A DNA stretch of 64,000 nucleotides, from positions 638,501-702,500 of the forward strand of contig JAPTOF010000012.1 of assembly GCA_028554755.1 (NCBI GenBank). Direction: 5' to 3'. The stretch's first letter is position 1. The number at the start of each line of letters is the position of its first letter. Below the pieces are notes generated by a model, which saw only the letters and a program-made list of their open reading frames with translations, did not search any database and was not told the DNA's origin. This document shows, piece after piece, positions 1-14,179 of this stretch. A program made the translations under genes and the position numbers. The DNA is from Cordia subcordata (Eukaryota; Streptophyta; Magnoliopsida; Boraginales; Cordiaceae).

Positions 1-300
1 TCCTCTTTTCTTGAGGGAGTGAGTGAACTTGTTTGAAGCATTTATCGCTTTTTTCCTTAAGGCCCCAATCTTAGACCGTCGTCTTTCATCTTCAGAATTC
101 TCAAAATCTGACTTTCTTTCTCTTATCTCATCACAAGCCTCTATTCCTTCTAAGCGTACCACATAAGAAATCAATCATATAACGAAAGTAGAAAATTTAT
201 TAACTATATTAAAACAAAATTTTGCGGCTAATTGGCTACATAAGGTGTAGATTGTGATGCATTTAGCATCACCAAAATTATCCGCACTAATACCTGACAT
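1..300 (-). CDS. Sec14-like phosphatidylinositol transfer protein (SFH family), N-terminal exons only
   Basis: Sec14-nodulin proteins move phosphatidylinositol and phosphatidylcholine between membranes and feed phosphoinositide synthesis. Two exons are visible on the minus strand. The start exon is only ATGTCAG (300-294), followed by a GTATTA donor. The next exon starts at 149 after a gcttag acceptor and runs off the window at base 1. It reads in phase as about 50 residues, beginning MSEGIEACDEIRERKSDFEN and then an SEDERRR stretch, then a basic run with the sequence KKAINASNKFTHSLKKRG. This acidic-then-basic leader (RERKSDFE.SEDERRR..IG.L.KKAI.AS.KF.HSLKK) is the usual N-terminus of plant SFH proteins. 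The CRAL-TRIO and nodulin domains would lie left of the window. The family call is firm. The 7-base start exon is inferred from splice signals and phase, so an in-frame alternative start is possible. Confidence 0.72.
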
Positions 301-1044
301 TTTATCCAGGAGCAGAAGAAAGAGAATTAGAATCAGGCGAGCTGATCCCAAACCCTCAGAACAAGAGGCGTAGTACAGCAAAACTACCAAAAACCATGTT
401 GCTTCTGCATCATAGAAACAAAAATAGGTTTACAGAATCAGAACGAAAACCATGCAATGTAAAGCATAGTAATGGAAAATGCATTGCAAGAACTTGTGGA
501 AAAGGAATTAAAAAAGCAAACTTCTGATAAAGAGGGACAAATGACAGGATAAGAAACTGCTTCTAAGTTTGGGAAGCTCTGACTTAATCTACATTGCTTT
601 CCTTAACCAGAATTTTTTCTTATAAATGATAATTGAATGCTTATTTAAGGGTAGTTTCAGGGACCAATGAAGTAGGATTTGTTTTTCTTGTTGGGGGGAG
701 GGCTGGGAGTTGCTACAGTAACTCTCGCTTTACCAAAATACACCAAAACCAAAACCCTTTAAGCACCATACTCTTGCCAAATTATACTAACCACAACATC
801 TCAGAAACCCAAGTTTACACAGTTTTCACCCTGATGATCTGATTACAGTTACGTGGACCACATAAATCCTAGGAACACCGTTATTACTCCTCAACAAAAC
901 ACAACCAAATGAACTAAAATAATCACTCTAAAAGAGAAAACACAATCTAAAACAACTAATTACTTCAGATAATATCCATAACTTCATACCTTTCTTCAAT
1001 TATCTGTTCCTTACTAATTACAGTGAATTTATTGCATTCAATAT

Positions 1045-1195
1045 GCGTTTTGATCCTCATGGATTCTTACATTTGAGAAACATTTGATCTCATAGATTCT
1101 TGCATTCGAGAAACATTTTGATCCTCATGGATTCTTGCATTCGAAGAACATTTTGATCTTCATGGATTCTTGCATTTGAGAAACATATTGATCCG
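1045..1195. repeat. Minisatellite, about 35-bp unit, four copies
   Basis: Four head-to-tail degenerate copies of a unit built on gattcttgcattcgagaaac plus attttgatcctcatg. Copies differ by single-base changes such as tttgag/ttcgag and cctcat/cttcat. It lies inside the presumed leader intron of the Sec14-like gene. Confidence 0.8.
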
Positions 1196-2002
1196 CCTTT
1201 TCTCCCTACATTAATTCCACTTCCATTGAAAATCACACATAACTGACAAGTTCACTACCTTTGGGCTTTAAGAAAAGACTGCAACCAACATCAGCTCAAA
1301 GTTATCTTCCTCATAGTGTCAACCAAGATTTTGGTTTGAGAGGGGGGGGGGGGGTGGAACAAAATAGGAGTAAAAAAGAATCTAGGAAATATATCTCACA
1401 CACACACACAAATTGACTGTGTGTATTAAAATAGATTTTTTGCAGCTAAAAATGATCACCTTCCTCACAGCTTCAGCCAATTTTTTTATTCTAGAAAGTA
1501 AAAAATTGAAAAAAAAAAATCATATAAACATTCATATACAGGAGTGTGGGTGTATAAACACATTTTATGCTCAGAATCATCATCTTTCTCATACCTACAG
1601 CTAAATGTTATAAAAAAGAAAAATTCAGAAGATCAAATATGCATACATACACAAGTGCGTGTATCTGTGTACACAAAAATTCGCAATCTTATATGCACGA
1701 TGAGAAGAAATCTAAGAGTATAAACTCAATCAACAATAATGCCACTAAAATTTTGCTTCAGATCTCATATTACTTTCCACCAAAAGCAAACGAATACATA
1801 TATATACACATACATTTCTACATACCTTCACAACATATACATATACAAATACGTATTCATATACATAAAAGAATATACATATCAAACACTCTTGTATACG
1901 CATCTATAACTGATTCTTTTTTGTTGGATTTTTAACTGTTTCACTCATTTCTCCCTTTTTGGCTGAAAATATCCAAAAAGATTATTATTTGAGCTGACAT
2001 TT

Positions 2003-2048
2003 AATATATATATACATATATACACACACGTGTGTGTGTGTGTGTGTG
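2003..2048. repeat. Compound AT/AC/GT microsatellite
   Basis: A run of TA, then CATA, then AC repeats turns into a GT tract (cacacacgtgtgtgtg), forming a near-palindrome just downstream of the proposed 5' UTR donor of the Sec14-like gene. Confidence 0.85.
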
Positions 2049-4153
2049 AAAACGCGTTACGTAAAAGCAGAAGTGATTGAAGAGCTTACCGGAGCTGGAT
2101 CGCAGTCGGCGAAGACGCTTTTTACGAATTAATTCGATTGATCAAAAAAATAAGAGTGAAAAGTAAATCTCCATGAAAAAAAATACATTTTGCTCAAATA
2201 GAAAAAGTAATAAAGCTTCCGAAAAAGAGAAAAAAAATTCTCGAGAAAATTCTCATTGAAGCTCGCAATGGCGAATGATTAAGAAGGATCTGAAGATTAT
2301 ATGCAAATATGTTATATGTATGTATAGATGCGTATGTATGTATTTTTTCTTTTTTCGCTATATATGGAGAACAAAAATTTTCTGAAGCTTCCAGCTCCTC
2401 GTTTGCTTTTTTCTCTCCACGCTTATTTTTGGTGTTACGTGTATTGTTTTTCTTTTTTACTCTTTTATTGTTTATAATTCGCTTGCTTTTTATTTTTTAA
2501 GGAAGGGTGAATTGCACTTCACCCCCTCCTTTTGACCAAAAGACATAAATTTGCACTTTACCCCCTTGAGGAATTTCTTCTTTTCAAGAAGACCATTGAA
2601 AATTTTGTCTTGTTTTTTGTTCTTCCTCTTGAGATTTTTAGTTGTGAGCACTTAAACCTTTTGTTTGAATTTGGTTAAGTGAATTAATTGAGACAATTTT
2701 TCTACTGCTGCTATAGAACTAGCTTTATAATTATAAAATTAGATTAGTTCGCCATGTCCTTATTGCATAACTAAAGATTCATTTGATTGCAAAATAAATA
2801 ACATTTAGTCTTCAAAAGCACAACATCTTAAGTTTTCTTACTAATATAATATATACGACTTTATTACTATCTTTCAATACAGAGTTTTCTTTCTCTCTCC
2901 CTCTCTTTCCATTTTTTCTTGTTCTTTAACGGTTTGCATCACATCAATAAAATTAAGCTAATTTAAAACTTGATCAGCAAGCAAAATACTTTGTCTTTTT
3001 GAAGAAAGTACTTAACAAGAAAACACAAAAATAAGAAAAAGCCAAATTGGTAAAGCGGGACATGCATTTAACTTTTTGGCTATTTTTAAATGCTTTAAAA
3101 ATGTCTTACGGCTTCTGTTGTTCTTGAAAACAAAGCTAGCAATTCATTTTTAATAAAAGTGTCAGGACGCTGATGTAGGTTAAAATCCGTGAGCTAATCT
3201 ATACATTTATTTCTCTAACAATAGACATGTCTAATTTTGAAACAAAATTGATTGGGTCATTTCTTCAAGTTGAAATATTTTTCTTTTTCTAGGTCATTGT
3301 TTAACTTCTTGATAGGGCTATGTAAGAATGTTTTCGAATTGTTTTATTTAATTTATTTTTTTTCTGCTCTAGGAAAGAGCTATTTAGCACAAAGGATTAG
3401 AATGTTGACATTAGATATGAATTATTAAAGGTGAAATAAGTGTAGGATTCTTGAAACTGATGTGAGTTTTTTCAGGTAAATATACTCCACATAGTATTTT
3501 GTGATTATTCTTTTGGTTTATTTGGTGAGACTATGTGATTAAGTGCATGTTACTGCTTACATGACATAGTTCAACATTTTGTGTTTACTTTTTTATTTAG
3601 GGGTCTTTTTAGAAATATTTTTCTTGTAAAGAAAAAGTAACAAAAGGTTATCAAAAAGTATTTTGTGTCTTTGATTAATCATACTAATATATATTTGGAG
3701 TTTAATGTAAAACTCTATTTTATGTATGCTAAATAAAACATGTTAGATGTAGATCTAATGAGTAAAATCCATCATTTCTTACAAATTTATCTAATTTTCT
3801 AGTTTAAATTTTAAGCTTTTTTTTTTTTCTTTTCAGGAACATATACAATTTTAAAAAGTTTGCTTCCAAATAAAATTAACAAGATCCAACCTATCCAACC
3901 TTAATTAAGGAAAACAAAATGAATGTATGCACGTGTGTGTTTATATCCATTGAATTGTAATGTAATAAAATTTAATATAACAAGAAGAGGATGCAGTGAA
4001 TGAGTATGAGGATTTGACTCATGCTAGCATTAGTTGGACGATGAAACAAGCATTCTTACTATTATAATGGGAGTAAAATACTAATAAATATTGGATTTGG
4101 TCAAACTGCTAGTCTGAAAACGTCAAGAAGCTAGCTAAAACACAAGGGATTAA

Positions 4154-4250
4154 GAGGCTGTTTGGGAAGCATTTAAAAAAAATACTCTATCACATATTTT
4201 TTTATTATTTAAGTGCTTATAAGTACCAAATAAGCAAAGCCAAACACCCT
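4154..4250. repeat. Short MITE, 'TTTGGCTTTGCTTATTT' family (Tourist-like)
   Basis: The left end reads gaggctgtttggg and the right end ataagcaaagccaaacaccct, its approximate inverse. The interior includes the family hallmark aagtgcttataagtacc. TTA/TAA sequence borders both ends. It lies directly left of another MITE. Confidence 0.55.
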
Positions 4251-4254
4251 ATAA

Positions 4255-4491
4255 GGGTCAGTTGGATTGATTTTTTTTTAGAAAAAAGTAATTTTTTTTT
4301 CTTGAAAAAGTTATACTAATTTTGCAATAACTATTTGATTTGGCTTCTAAAAAAACTGAAATTCTGAAAAAAAAAAAAAAAAGCTCAAATACAACTTTTT
4401 TTAGAAGCCAGAATTTTCAACTTCTCAAAAAATATTATTTTTCAAAAGCTTAAAAAAAACACTTTTAAAAAAAGTTAATCCAAATGGACCC
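4255..4491. repeat. MITE, 'GTTGGATTG' family, with TAA target duplication
   Basis: Terminal inverted repeats gggtcagttggattg at the left and ttaatccaaatggaccc at the right. TAA occurs immediately outside each end (4252-4254 and 4492-4494). The interior is A/T-rich and itself folds back. The 3-bp TWA duplication and GG-starting TIRs are typical of PIF/Harbinger (Tourist-like) non-autonomous elements. Confidence 0.75.
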
Positions 4492-4498
4492 TAATTTA

Positions 4499-4909
4499 GA
4501 GTCTGTTTGGCTTTGCTTATTTTTAAATATTTATAAACAGGTGCTACTTATAAATAAAAAGTTACTTTAAAGTAAGTGATAAATAAACAAAGATGTGTTT
4601 AGATAGTATGTGCTTATAAGTTGCTGACATTTTTGGTAAATAAGTACTTATGAGTAACAATAATAGTTAAAATGACTAAAAAAGACATCATGTTGTAATT
4701 TACTTCTTATTTTTAAGGACAAACAAGTCTTTTTGCTCACTTTGACCAAGTGTATATAAGCCCAAAAAAATAGTTGCTCCTCACTTGCTTTTTTTTTTTT
4801 TTTTTGCTAGCTTATAAGCAGCCTTAAATCGCTTATAAGCTCATTTGGCAAATATGTCAATTTTTATTTTTGACTTATAAGCTAGTCATAAGCAAAGCCA
4901 AACACCCTC
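4499..4909. repeat. MITE, 'TTTGGCTTTGC' family, with TTA target duplication
   Basis: The left end gagtctgtttggctttgc mirrors the right end gcaaagccaaacaccctc. TTA flanks both sides (4496-4498 and 4910-4912). It is about 411 bp long with no coding capacity and is a longer member of the same family as the elements at 8.3-8.8 and 27.4 kb. Confidence 0.78.
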
Positions 4910-6710
4910 TTAATAGTGGAGTGTTTAAATTCGCCAGTGTATCAAATTTAAATAAATTAAAAATTACTTTTTTCGATATTAGTTATGTATTTAGATTTTT
5001 GTGTTTAATAAATTTAGATCTACTTCTAAAATCTGAATGTAAGTTTGAAAATTTTCAAAGACATATTTTTATTATTTAAAAGAGGGGAAAAGCCTACATT
5101 TTTTTTGGTAATGAAAGAAATTTAGCTAGCAAAACGGGACTATGAACTGACAAACATTGGATACACAGCACGTTTCCTATATTAAATACTAGGTAAATTG
5201 TCTAAGATAAATGATTAAAATTAAACCTAAGTCATGAGTGTATTCAAAATTAGTTAATATTGCCGAACATCCCTGACGTATTAAAAAAAAAAAAAAAAAA
5301 CCCCCGCGTCTTGGTGGAGAAGGGTCGAAGACAAAGGAGGAAAAATTGCATGTGAGGATGGATGAGTTGTTGCAGCTACATGAAAACCTTGAATGGTTAA
5401 AGAATATTGTAAAAAATCTAATGTCTGCCATGTGGTGAGAACAAGAAGCATGAAGGGCCCCCCAACATGTCTTGGAAAAATGTCGTACAATTTTCTGTCT
5501 GAGTTTTTTTTTTTTTTGAAAAAAGAAAAAAGAAAAGAAGAAAAGAAAGTAATAAGCAGCAAGAAGACGAAAAACTACAAACCTAAGCATTGAATATCAT
5601 TGTCGTCGCTCACCTATCGCTATCGGTTTTTGAATTGTGTAAATTCTATTGGAACATTCTCTAAATGATTGTTCATCCTTTTTTTTTCCCCCCTTCTTTG
5701 TGTGGGTAATTAATCTTTTCTTCTTCTTCCCCCCCCCCCCCCTTTTTCTGAGAGAAAAGTGACACTCACATTAACTCTATTCAAAATATTCTTTAAATTT
5801 GCTGTTTTAACCCCTCTTGAAATTTGCAAAATGGAATAGGAAAACTCATTGGAGATGAATTTGTTTCTTAACCATGAAGTCCACATGTTGATTTTTCAAT
5901 TGATCTTTCCATACATAGCCTGTTTGGAATAGTTTTATCTAAAATTTAAAATCTAATAAACATCTTATCTGATAAGTGTCTTATAAGAAATAAGTGTCTG
6001 ATACAATAAAATTGTTTGATTTGTCAGTTGAAATGCTGTTATAAGTTACTTTGATAATAACGTTATCAATTTTGACTCGTGTTATTTTAATTTTATAATT
6101 AAATAATAAATTATAAAATATAAATATTAATTAATTTTTATTTTTTAAATTTTAAATTTTTGAAATTTAATTTTTAATATTTAATTTTTAACATTTTTAT
6201 TTTTTATTTTCATTTTTTAATAATATTTTATTTTTAACTTTTAAATATTTATTTTAATTTTAAATTTTTTACTTTTAATTTTTTATATTTTTAAATTTTT
6301 ATTTTTAATTAGTTTCTAACTGATAAGATATAAGTATCCTAAACCCAACTTATTTTTTATAACCACAAATAAGACATCTTATGAAAAGTATATTATAAGT
6401 GTTTTATAATAAGCTGACAACAAATAATCTTTTTTACATAAGTTGTCAAAGTCTTATAATAAGATCCAAACAATCACAGCATAAAGCTTAAAAGTTTTAT
6501 TATATGAAACTAATATCAATCCTATCTAAATTAACATATTTATATTTTTTTTCCTTTTCTGAGTCAAAACAATTTTTTATTTTTGATAACAAAAAACCTC
6601 AACTTACAAAATTTGACCATCAATTAGTAAATTCTAAATTTAATAATTTATTCTCAATATATGTAACGGTTCAACTAAGATTCTTAATTTAAGACAAAGG
6701 TTAGGACTAA

Positions 6711-6938
6711 GGACTTGTTTGAATTAGTTTTTTTTTTCAGAAAAAAATATTTTTTTTCTAAAAGAAGTTTATTGTTTTGACAATTATTATTTGGCTTGAA
6801 TTCCAAAAAATTGAAACTTTGAAAAAAAAACTAGTTACATTTTTTTCTCCAAAAACTAAAATTTTCAACTTATCAAAAAACACTTAAAAAAAAAACTATT
6901 AGAAAAATGCTTTTAAAAAAATTAATCCCAATGAGTTC
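6711..6938. repeat. Degenerate MITE, 'GTTTGGATTG' family
   Basis: The left end ggacttgtttgaattag and right end ttaatcccaatgagttc are imperfect inverses of each other and match the ends of the elements at 4255 and 18528. TAA precedes the left end. The divergence suggests an older copy. Confidence 0.5.
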
Positions 6939-7989
6939 TGAAAAGAATATATACTTTTCTTTTTTGGGATCATCAGGTAGAATGAATCCATTTATTTACC
7001 ACAACAGAACAAATGGAACATCCCTGGTAATGAAAAAAAAGCTGTAATGGGGAGCAGTAAGAGCAAGGCAACATTCACATGAAAGTGGCAGAAAAAATCG
7101 AAAAAAGCTGCAACAATCTTTATCGATCTCATACATGTTTTGCACCTTGGGCACCTCCCTAGCCAACGGTTAAGCTCCTAATCACTAGATATTTTTGCCA
7201 TTATGGGACATGAGAAACTATAAAACATGTGTACAATTTACATAATAAAAAAATCCCTGCTTGATCATTTAATTAATTGCAAACAAGCATTGAAAAGTAT
7301 GACTCATTCTAACGTTCTAATTTTAAAATAAATTTCTCGTGATTTATTGTGATGAAGACGTAAACAAACTCTAATTTGCTTACCTCACTTAAACAGAATT
7401 TCTTTTTTGTCGTAAAAAAATTTAATTATTGAAATAATCGACAAAACTTGACTACCAACCCGCAAAAAGCAAGCAGGCGTCGGTCGAGGAGTCACGGAGA
7501 CAGAGACATCACAGTTGAGGGATGTGAGGCCGTGGCCTACAGTAACTTTCACCATCTTTATTCTTTAGTGCCACCAAGCAAATCTTAGCACCTACAATTT
7601 GCACTGTATATTCAACATGCCACGTACACGCGTGGGTGGTGGTGAAAATAAAATATTAAATAAATAAGCAAGTAAATAACTTTTTAAGTGTCATTCTAAG
7701 ATTGTATAATTTGCGTGTTGAATTTTAATCTTAACATTATGAATAGATCTATCTTTTGGTTATCAAGTTATAATTTGTGTCCCTATTAATTTGCAACTGT
7801 GATATCATGACCATGAGCATTATAAATTACTAGCCAATGAACATCATAGAAATATTAAAATTACATGCACAAGGACAAGAATAGCAAGGTTTTAAGTAGA
7901 AAAACACAAATTACATATTTGATAAAATTTATTTATAAGTAGGTGAAAAAATTAACATTAACTCTCCTACTTTTCTTTAATGCACTTAT

Positions 7990-8161
7990 AGGTAAGGTGT
8001 TTTGACCAAATAAAAAATACCTCTACCCATTAAAAAGGAAAAAAAAATGTTCTAAGTACATTTTATCCAAATATTTTTCTATTTATTTACTATTTACTTA
8101 AAAATATCAAAAGTTACTTATAAGTATCAACTCAAAAAAGAAAACAAAGCCAAACACCCTC
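7990..8161. repeat. Partly decayed MITE, 'TTTGGCTTTGC' family
   Basis: The right end is clear (acaaagccaaacaccctc followed by TTA at 8162-8164). The left end (aaggtgttttgacc) matches only weakly. The interior carries the family's acttataagtatc motifs. Confidence 0.42.
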
Positions 8162-8306
8162 TTAATTATCATTTAGTTTTTGATACTGTAATTAAAATTA
8201 TAAAATATTTTAAATTTGTCTCTATTAACACGAGGTTTGATATTTTAATCCAAAGGGTTGGAGGGTGGTAAAACTTTGTCGTTGTGAAGTGGGGTAAGAA
8301 GATTTA

Positions 8307-8840
8307 GAGGGTGTTTGGCTTTGGGTATAAGCTGGTTTGACTAGCTTATAAGTCAAAAATAAAAAGTTACATATTTGGTAAACTTGCTTATAAGTTATTT
8401 AAAGTTGCCTATAAGTAGGGGAAAAAAAAGCAACTTGAAGCTACTTATAGGGTGTTTGGCTTTGCTTATTTTGGATGCTTATAAGCACTTAGAAAAAAGC
8501 ATATTCTCACATGTTTTTTACTATTTAGGTGCTTATAAGCACCAAATAAGCAAAGCCAAGCACCCTCTTATTTTTTTTGTGCTTATAAGCTAGGTGGTTA
8601 ACCCTATTAAAATGACATATTTGTCTTTACACTTGAGAAGTACTTATTTACCAAATTAATTAGTTATATGTACTTTTTAGTCATTTTAACTACTATTGCC
8701 ACTTAAAAGCACTTATTTACCAAATACGTTAGTAACTTATAAGTATATATTATCCAAATATATCTCTGTTTATTTGTCACTAACTTAAAAGTAACTTTTT
8801 GCTTATAAATACTTAAAAATAAGCAAAGCCAAACGAGCTC
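8307..8840. repeat. Outer MITE, 'TTTGGCTTTGC' family, carrying a nested copy
   Basis: The left end gagggtgtttggctttg and right end caaagccaaacgagctc are inverses. TTA lies directly outside each end (8304-8306 and 8841-8843). The two halves become continuous if the inner 120-bp element at 8448-8567 is taken out. The interior has repeated ttataag motifs and no open frame of note. Confidence 0.75.
8448..8567. repeat. Inner 120-bp MITE nested in a relative
   Basis: A compact, nearly perfect palindrome: tagggtgtttggctttgctt at the left against aagcaaagccaagcaccctc at the right, with ggatgcttataagcac mirrored by gtgcttataagcacc inside. TTA sits at 8445-8447 and 8568-8570. The higher internal symmetry suggests a younger insertion into the outer element. 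Confidence 0.78.
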
Positions 8841-9448
8841 TTAGATTTCTTTTGGTTTACGGAAGAAGCGACAGCGCACACAAGGGCCAAGGCAGAGATC
8901 TTTACTGTTTTCCTAGTTGCTATTGAATGGAAATCGCAAAGGTCATTATTAAGTAATTAGTTGTAGAATTAAAATTCCCATGTGAGAATAACGTGTTATT
9001 ATGATAAATTTTATATACATTAAATGATTGAATTTTTAAGACTTTCTCTTACATCCCGCAAAAGATTAACTCATACATCTTCAAATGTTTCTGTTGATCT
9101 ATTCATTATTTCATCACACATAGAGTAGCATCTTGATTTGGACCTCATCAACTTTCTTAGTATTAAAGGAATCATTCTCTGACATTAATGTATCACTTGT
9201 GAGGAAGATGATTGAAGATAATTTTATCATATTAACAAATTATAAATTATAAATTTATCTTATTTCACATACTATTAGTTGATTTTATGTTAAAATCTTA
9301 TGATTCTTAATATAGTAATAAAATTAAATTTTTAATTCAATTTTGTCCTTTTACTCGTGACATATCTCGTGTTCCCATCTCACTCGCCTCAATGTTAACT
9401 CACTCGTGAATGTCACTTCATTGACTCTCTTGCGTCTAACAACACTTA

Positions 9449-9623
9449 GGTGCAGTTGGATTGATTTTATCTAAAAGTACTTTTTTTCTATAACTTTTTA
9501 AAATGGTGTTGTTTTGATAAGTAACTTTTTTGTTAAAGCGAAACCAAATATTTAGTACAAAAAGAATATATTTTTTTACAAGAAAAAAAGTACCTTTTTC
9601 ATAAAAATGCCAATCTAAACAAC
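9449..9623. repeat. MITE, 'GTTGGATTG' family
   Basis: The left end gtgcagttggattgatttt is preceded by TTA, and the right end is atgccaatctaaacaacac. The interior includes ctttttttct and agaaaaaaagtac as inverse blocks. Confidence 0.55.
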
Positions 9624-10888
9624 ACTACTCCCCTCGATGTGAACTCGCGTATGTATCTCACACTATTGACTTGGTCACCTTAATGCCGTCTCTTATTCCA
9701 TAGTAGTTTCTTCAATCCAACGTGTCAAAGAAAAAGTTTTCATGTTCATAAGTTACAAATTCTAAATCTTGTTTATAAGATCCTAAACTGCCTTTCAGCG
9801 AACTATGTAAATTTTTCGCATCACATTTCTAGTTCCATCTTTCATTCTTACCCCTGGTTTTGTACAGACAGGTTATGAAAAAGACATGACATCTGCGTAG
9901 TTTGGACTCATTCATTCATTACATAGCTGCTTCAAAAGGGACCTCTCAAGAAATTCCTTGTGTCCCCCCAATCTGTAGGTAAATATATGAGGTAATCTAG
10001 TGCTTACACAGTTGGGCAGATAAGACAGATGCTCATGCTGGCATTTGGACCACTATACGATTCTTCCCGAAATGTCAAGACATTGATGAAGTAGCAGCAG
10101 CAAGCTTAGCATAAAAAATATACCGCCCCTGCATTCAAATGTACCAAACACAAGATCTCACGGTTTGAGTGTTTAGGCAGCCCCCCAAGAGGTTAGTCCA
10201 CTGGTACGATATTCAAAGCGCAAACAAGATTTATTCACATCTTAAAATCAGTCAAAGATATGATTTTTTCACATAGGAGATCTGATTTTCCACACCTATT
10301 TCATACAGTGTTAAAATAGGCTTTGGGAAAATTTCACGCCACCACCTGAGGCTATGGGCTGTGACTCTCTTATATTTGTAGTATGACGAAAATGTCACAT
10401 GTTTAAGGGGAGAATTTACCTCGCCCCTCCCACATTTGGTTATGCGTGAAATTTAAATGCACTTCATAATAGGGCTTGAATTTACTAGTACTATCATAAT
10501 GAGTTTAAGCATTTTGAACCAATTGATTAGACTCCATATTGTTGCAGGCCGAAGTCCAACCGATGCCACGCCTTCTTCGAACATAATCTTGCATCCCACG
10601 GTTTGGCGTCTATAACATAAGCCTCTATACTAGAAAGACTCCCCAAATGAGTTTCAACAATAGGAAAATGAGTTCGGTGTTTAAATTAGGTCTCAAGGAC
10701 CAAGTTCTTAATCCAATAACTATTCAAGCTATGTTGCAATATATGGGAAAACTATCATATAAGAAATACATCCATGTTCTCATAGGAAGCCACACTTCAT
10801 ATTTTGAAAACAAGCAAACAGAACAAAACTGACAAAGTTTTCTATTTATTTACTATGAGAGTGGAGTAACATATGTTGCAGAGAGATC

Positions 10889-12712
<1,824 letters not shown>

Positions 12713-13207
12713 TGCAGTTATTACAACACCTAAACCGTAACTTCACTGCAAGAAAACAAGTAACTTGGTTACTAATAAAGGCATACCATCATCACCAAAA
12801 TAAAAAATCGCATAAAATACAAATAGAAAGCTAACTAGCAAAGAAAATTCCAAAAGTCATGGAATTTACAAGTGGACAAGGAAAAACAGCTGTAAAATGG
12901 CCAAATGAATTCATGATAGAGTTGAGAATAACTTCCCTTCAGCAATACATTAAAGGGGCAGATCTCACACAAAATTTCTCAACTAATCAACAGTTTATCT
13001 CAATTTAACACCACAAAAATTGAACCTTTTGATATATATACATATATCCACACACACGCAGATATCATCTAAAGTAAAATTTCACAACTAATTTACAATT
13101 TTCCAGATTTAATGCCATAAAAGTCGAACCTTTAACTGTATGTCCACACACAGACACAAAGTTTTAAAGCATAACGCAAAGTTTAGAACATCAAATTTTC
13201 AACCTCT

Positions 13208-13290
13208 CTCTATATATATATGTATCTGTTTTTGTGTGTGTGTCTGTATATGTGTATGTGTATGTGTGTGTATAAATATATATCAAACAG
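13208..13290. repeat. TA/GT compound microsatellite in the UBC leader intron
   Basis: A run of tatatata followed by interrupted gtgtgtgt/tatgtg repeats, all within the 5' UTR intron of the E2 gene. Confidence 0.8.
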
Positions 13291-13490
13291 AACGCAAACA
13301 GAAGCCAAATTTAAAAAAAAAAAAAAAATCTATAATCACGTGGCAACAATCGATCTAAAAATTAAAAGATAGCAAATTAAAAATACAAATGAATCAATTA
13401 AACAAAATCAACCAAAATAATCGCATAAAAACCATGCATGCATATGAATAAAGACGAATTCATAAAAACGGAAAAGGAGAAGAAATTTAC

Positions 13491-13580
13491 ACAGGCAAAA
13501 TCGATGAGGCTAGGGTTTGAGATGGATACGGAGACAGACGATGAATTGTGGACTTTTAGTTTGTGTGTGTACATATATAG
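13491..13580 (-). promoter_or_regulatory. UBC core promoter and leader exon
   Basis: On the minus strand a TATATAT box lies at 13580-13573, so transcription probably starts near 13545. The short leader carries a telo-box (AAACCCTAG, 13518-13510), an element common in leaders of highly expressed plant genes, and ends at a GTAAAT donor (13490). Confidence 0.6.
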
Positions 13581-13639
13581 GAGTTCCAGATAAATTATGT
13601 TTGATGCACGTGTCCTTTCGTACATAAATTACAAATTAC

Positions 13640-14100
13640 CAATGCTTTCATACTTTCATATCAGTACTTTACACAAGTTTATTTAAATTATGTGTTTTTT
13701 AATTTTTTAAATATTTATAGATATATTTTTTTATTATTTTTAAATTTTTATTTTTTTATTTTTTAAAATCTATAAAAATTAATTTTAGTATTTTTTATTC
13801 TTATTTTTATTTTTTCTTATGATATTATGCATAGATTAATTAAATTAATTAGTTTTTTTGAATTTTATTACTTTGAACTCATTAAAAAGAAATATATATG
13901 TAGTGTATAAATATAATTAAATATCTTATAACTTTATTATAATGATAATATTAAGAAGTGGTGCATAAATATAATTAAACACTATAATATAGAGATTTAT
14001 AATAATGTAATAATATTAAAAATATAATTTATGATGACTTGAAAAAATTAATGGTGCTGATGTGTACCTTTCTTTGAACTCCTTTAGGTTTAATTTATAT
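13640..14100. other. Extremely AT-rich spacer upstream of the UBC gene
   Basis: Long A/T runs with no open frame and no recognisable repeat ends. Apart from the UBC promoter on its left side, nothing functional is visible. Confidence 0.5.
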
Positions 14101-14179
14101 ATATATGTGTGTGTGTGTATAGAATATAGATATAGATATGTAGTAATGGCTTATTTGTTATTAACGACTACTCTGCAAT

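Larger units (their letters stand above)
301..2400 (-). other. Probable 5' leader and long leader intron of the Sec14-like gene
   Basis: No protein-coding segment is visible here. On the minus strand a good donor, CTCCG followed by GTAAGC, lies at 2090/2089, downstream of a CT-rich, ATG-poor stretch (about 2091-2280). This fits a 5' UTR exon spliced about 1.7 kb onward to an acceptor near 310-400, just ahead of the ATG at 300. A TATATA stretch around 2358-2365 could be the TATA box. The intron holds a minisatellite, a dG run (1341-1354) and AC/AT microsatellites. Leader introns are common in this kind of plant gene, but the exact exon ends here are inferred. Confidence 0.4.
2500..10860. other. 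Gene-poor AT-rich intergenic region
   Basis: I see no convincing gene in these 8.4 kb. Open frames are short and fall in A/T- or C-rich low-complexity sequence (for example 5189-5600). The recognisable content is MITEs, listed separately at 4.1-4.9, 6.7, 8.0-8.8 and 9.4 kb. There is also a gggtgaattgcactt-type dispersed repeat near 2504-2580, a very AT-rich tract at 6060-6310 and homopolymer runs (C16 near 5730). The stretch 9860-10640 is less AT-biased but has no frame or motif I recognise. Confidence 0.6.

Noticed and set aside
5189..5600. 133-residue frame with phenylalanine and lysine runs
   Set aside because: Built from T/A homopolymers, with no domain, intron structure or promoter.
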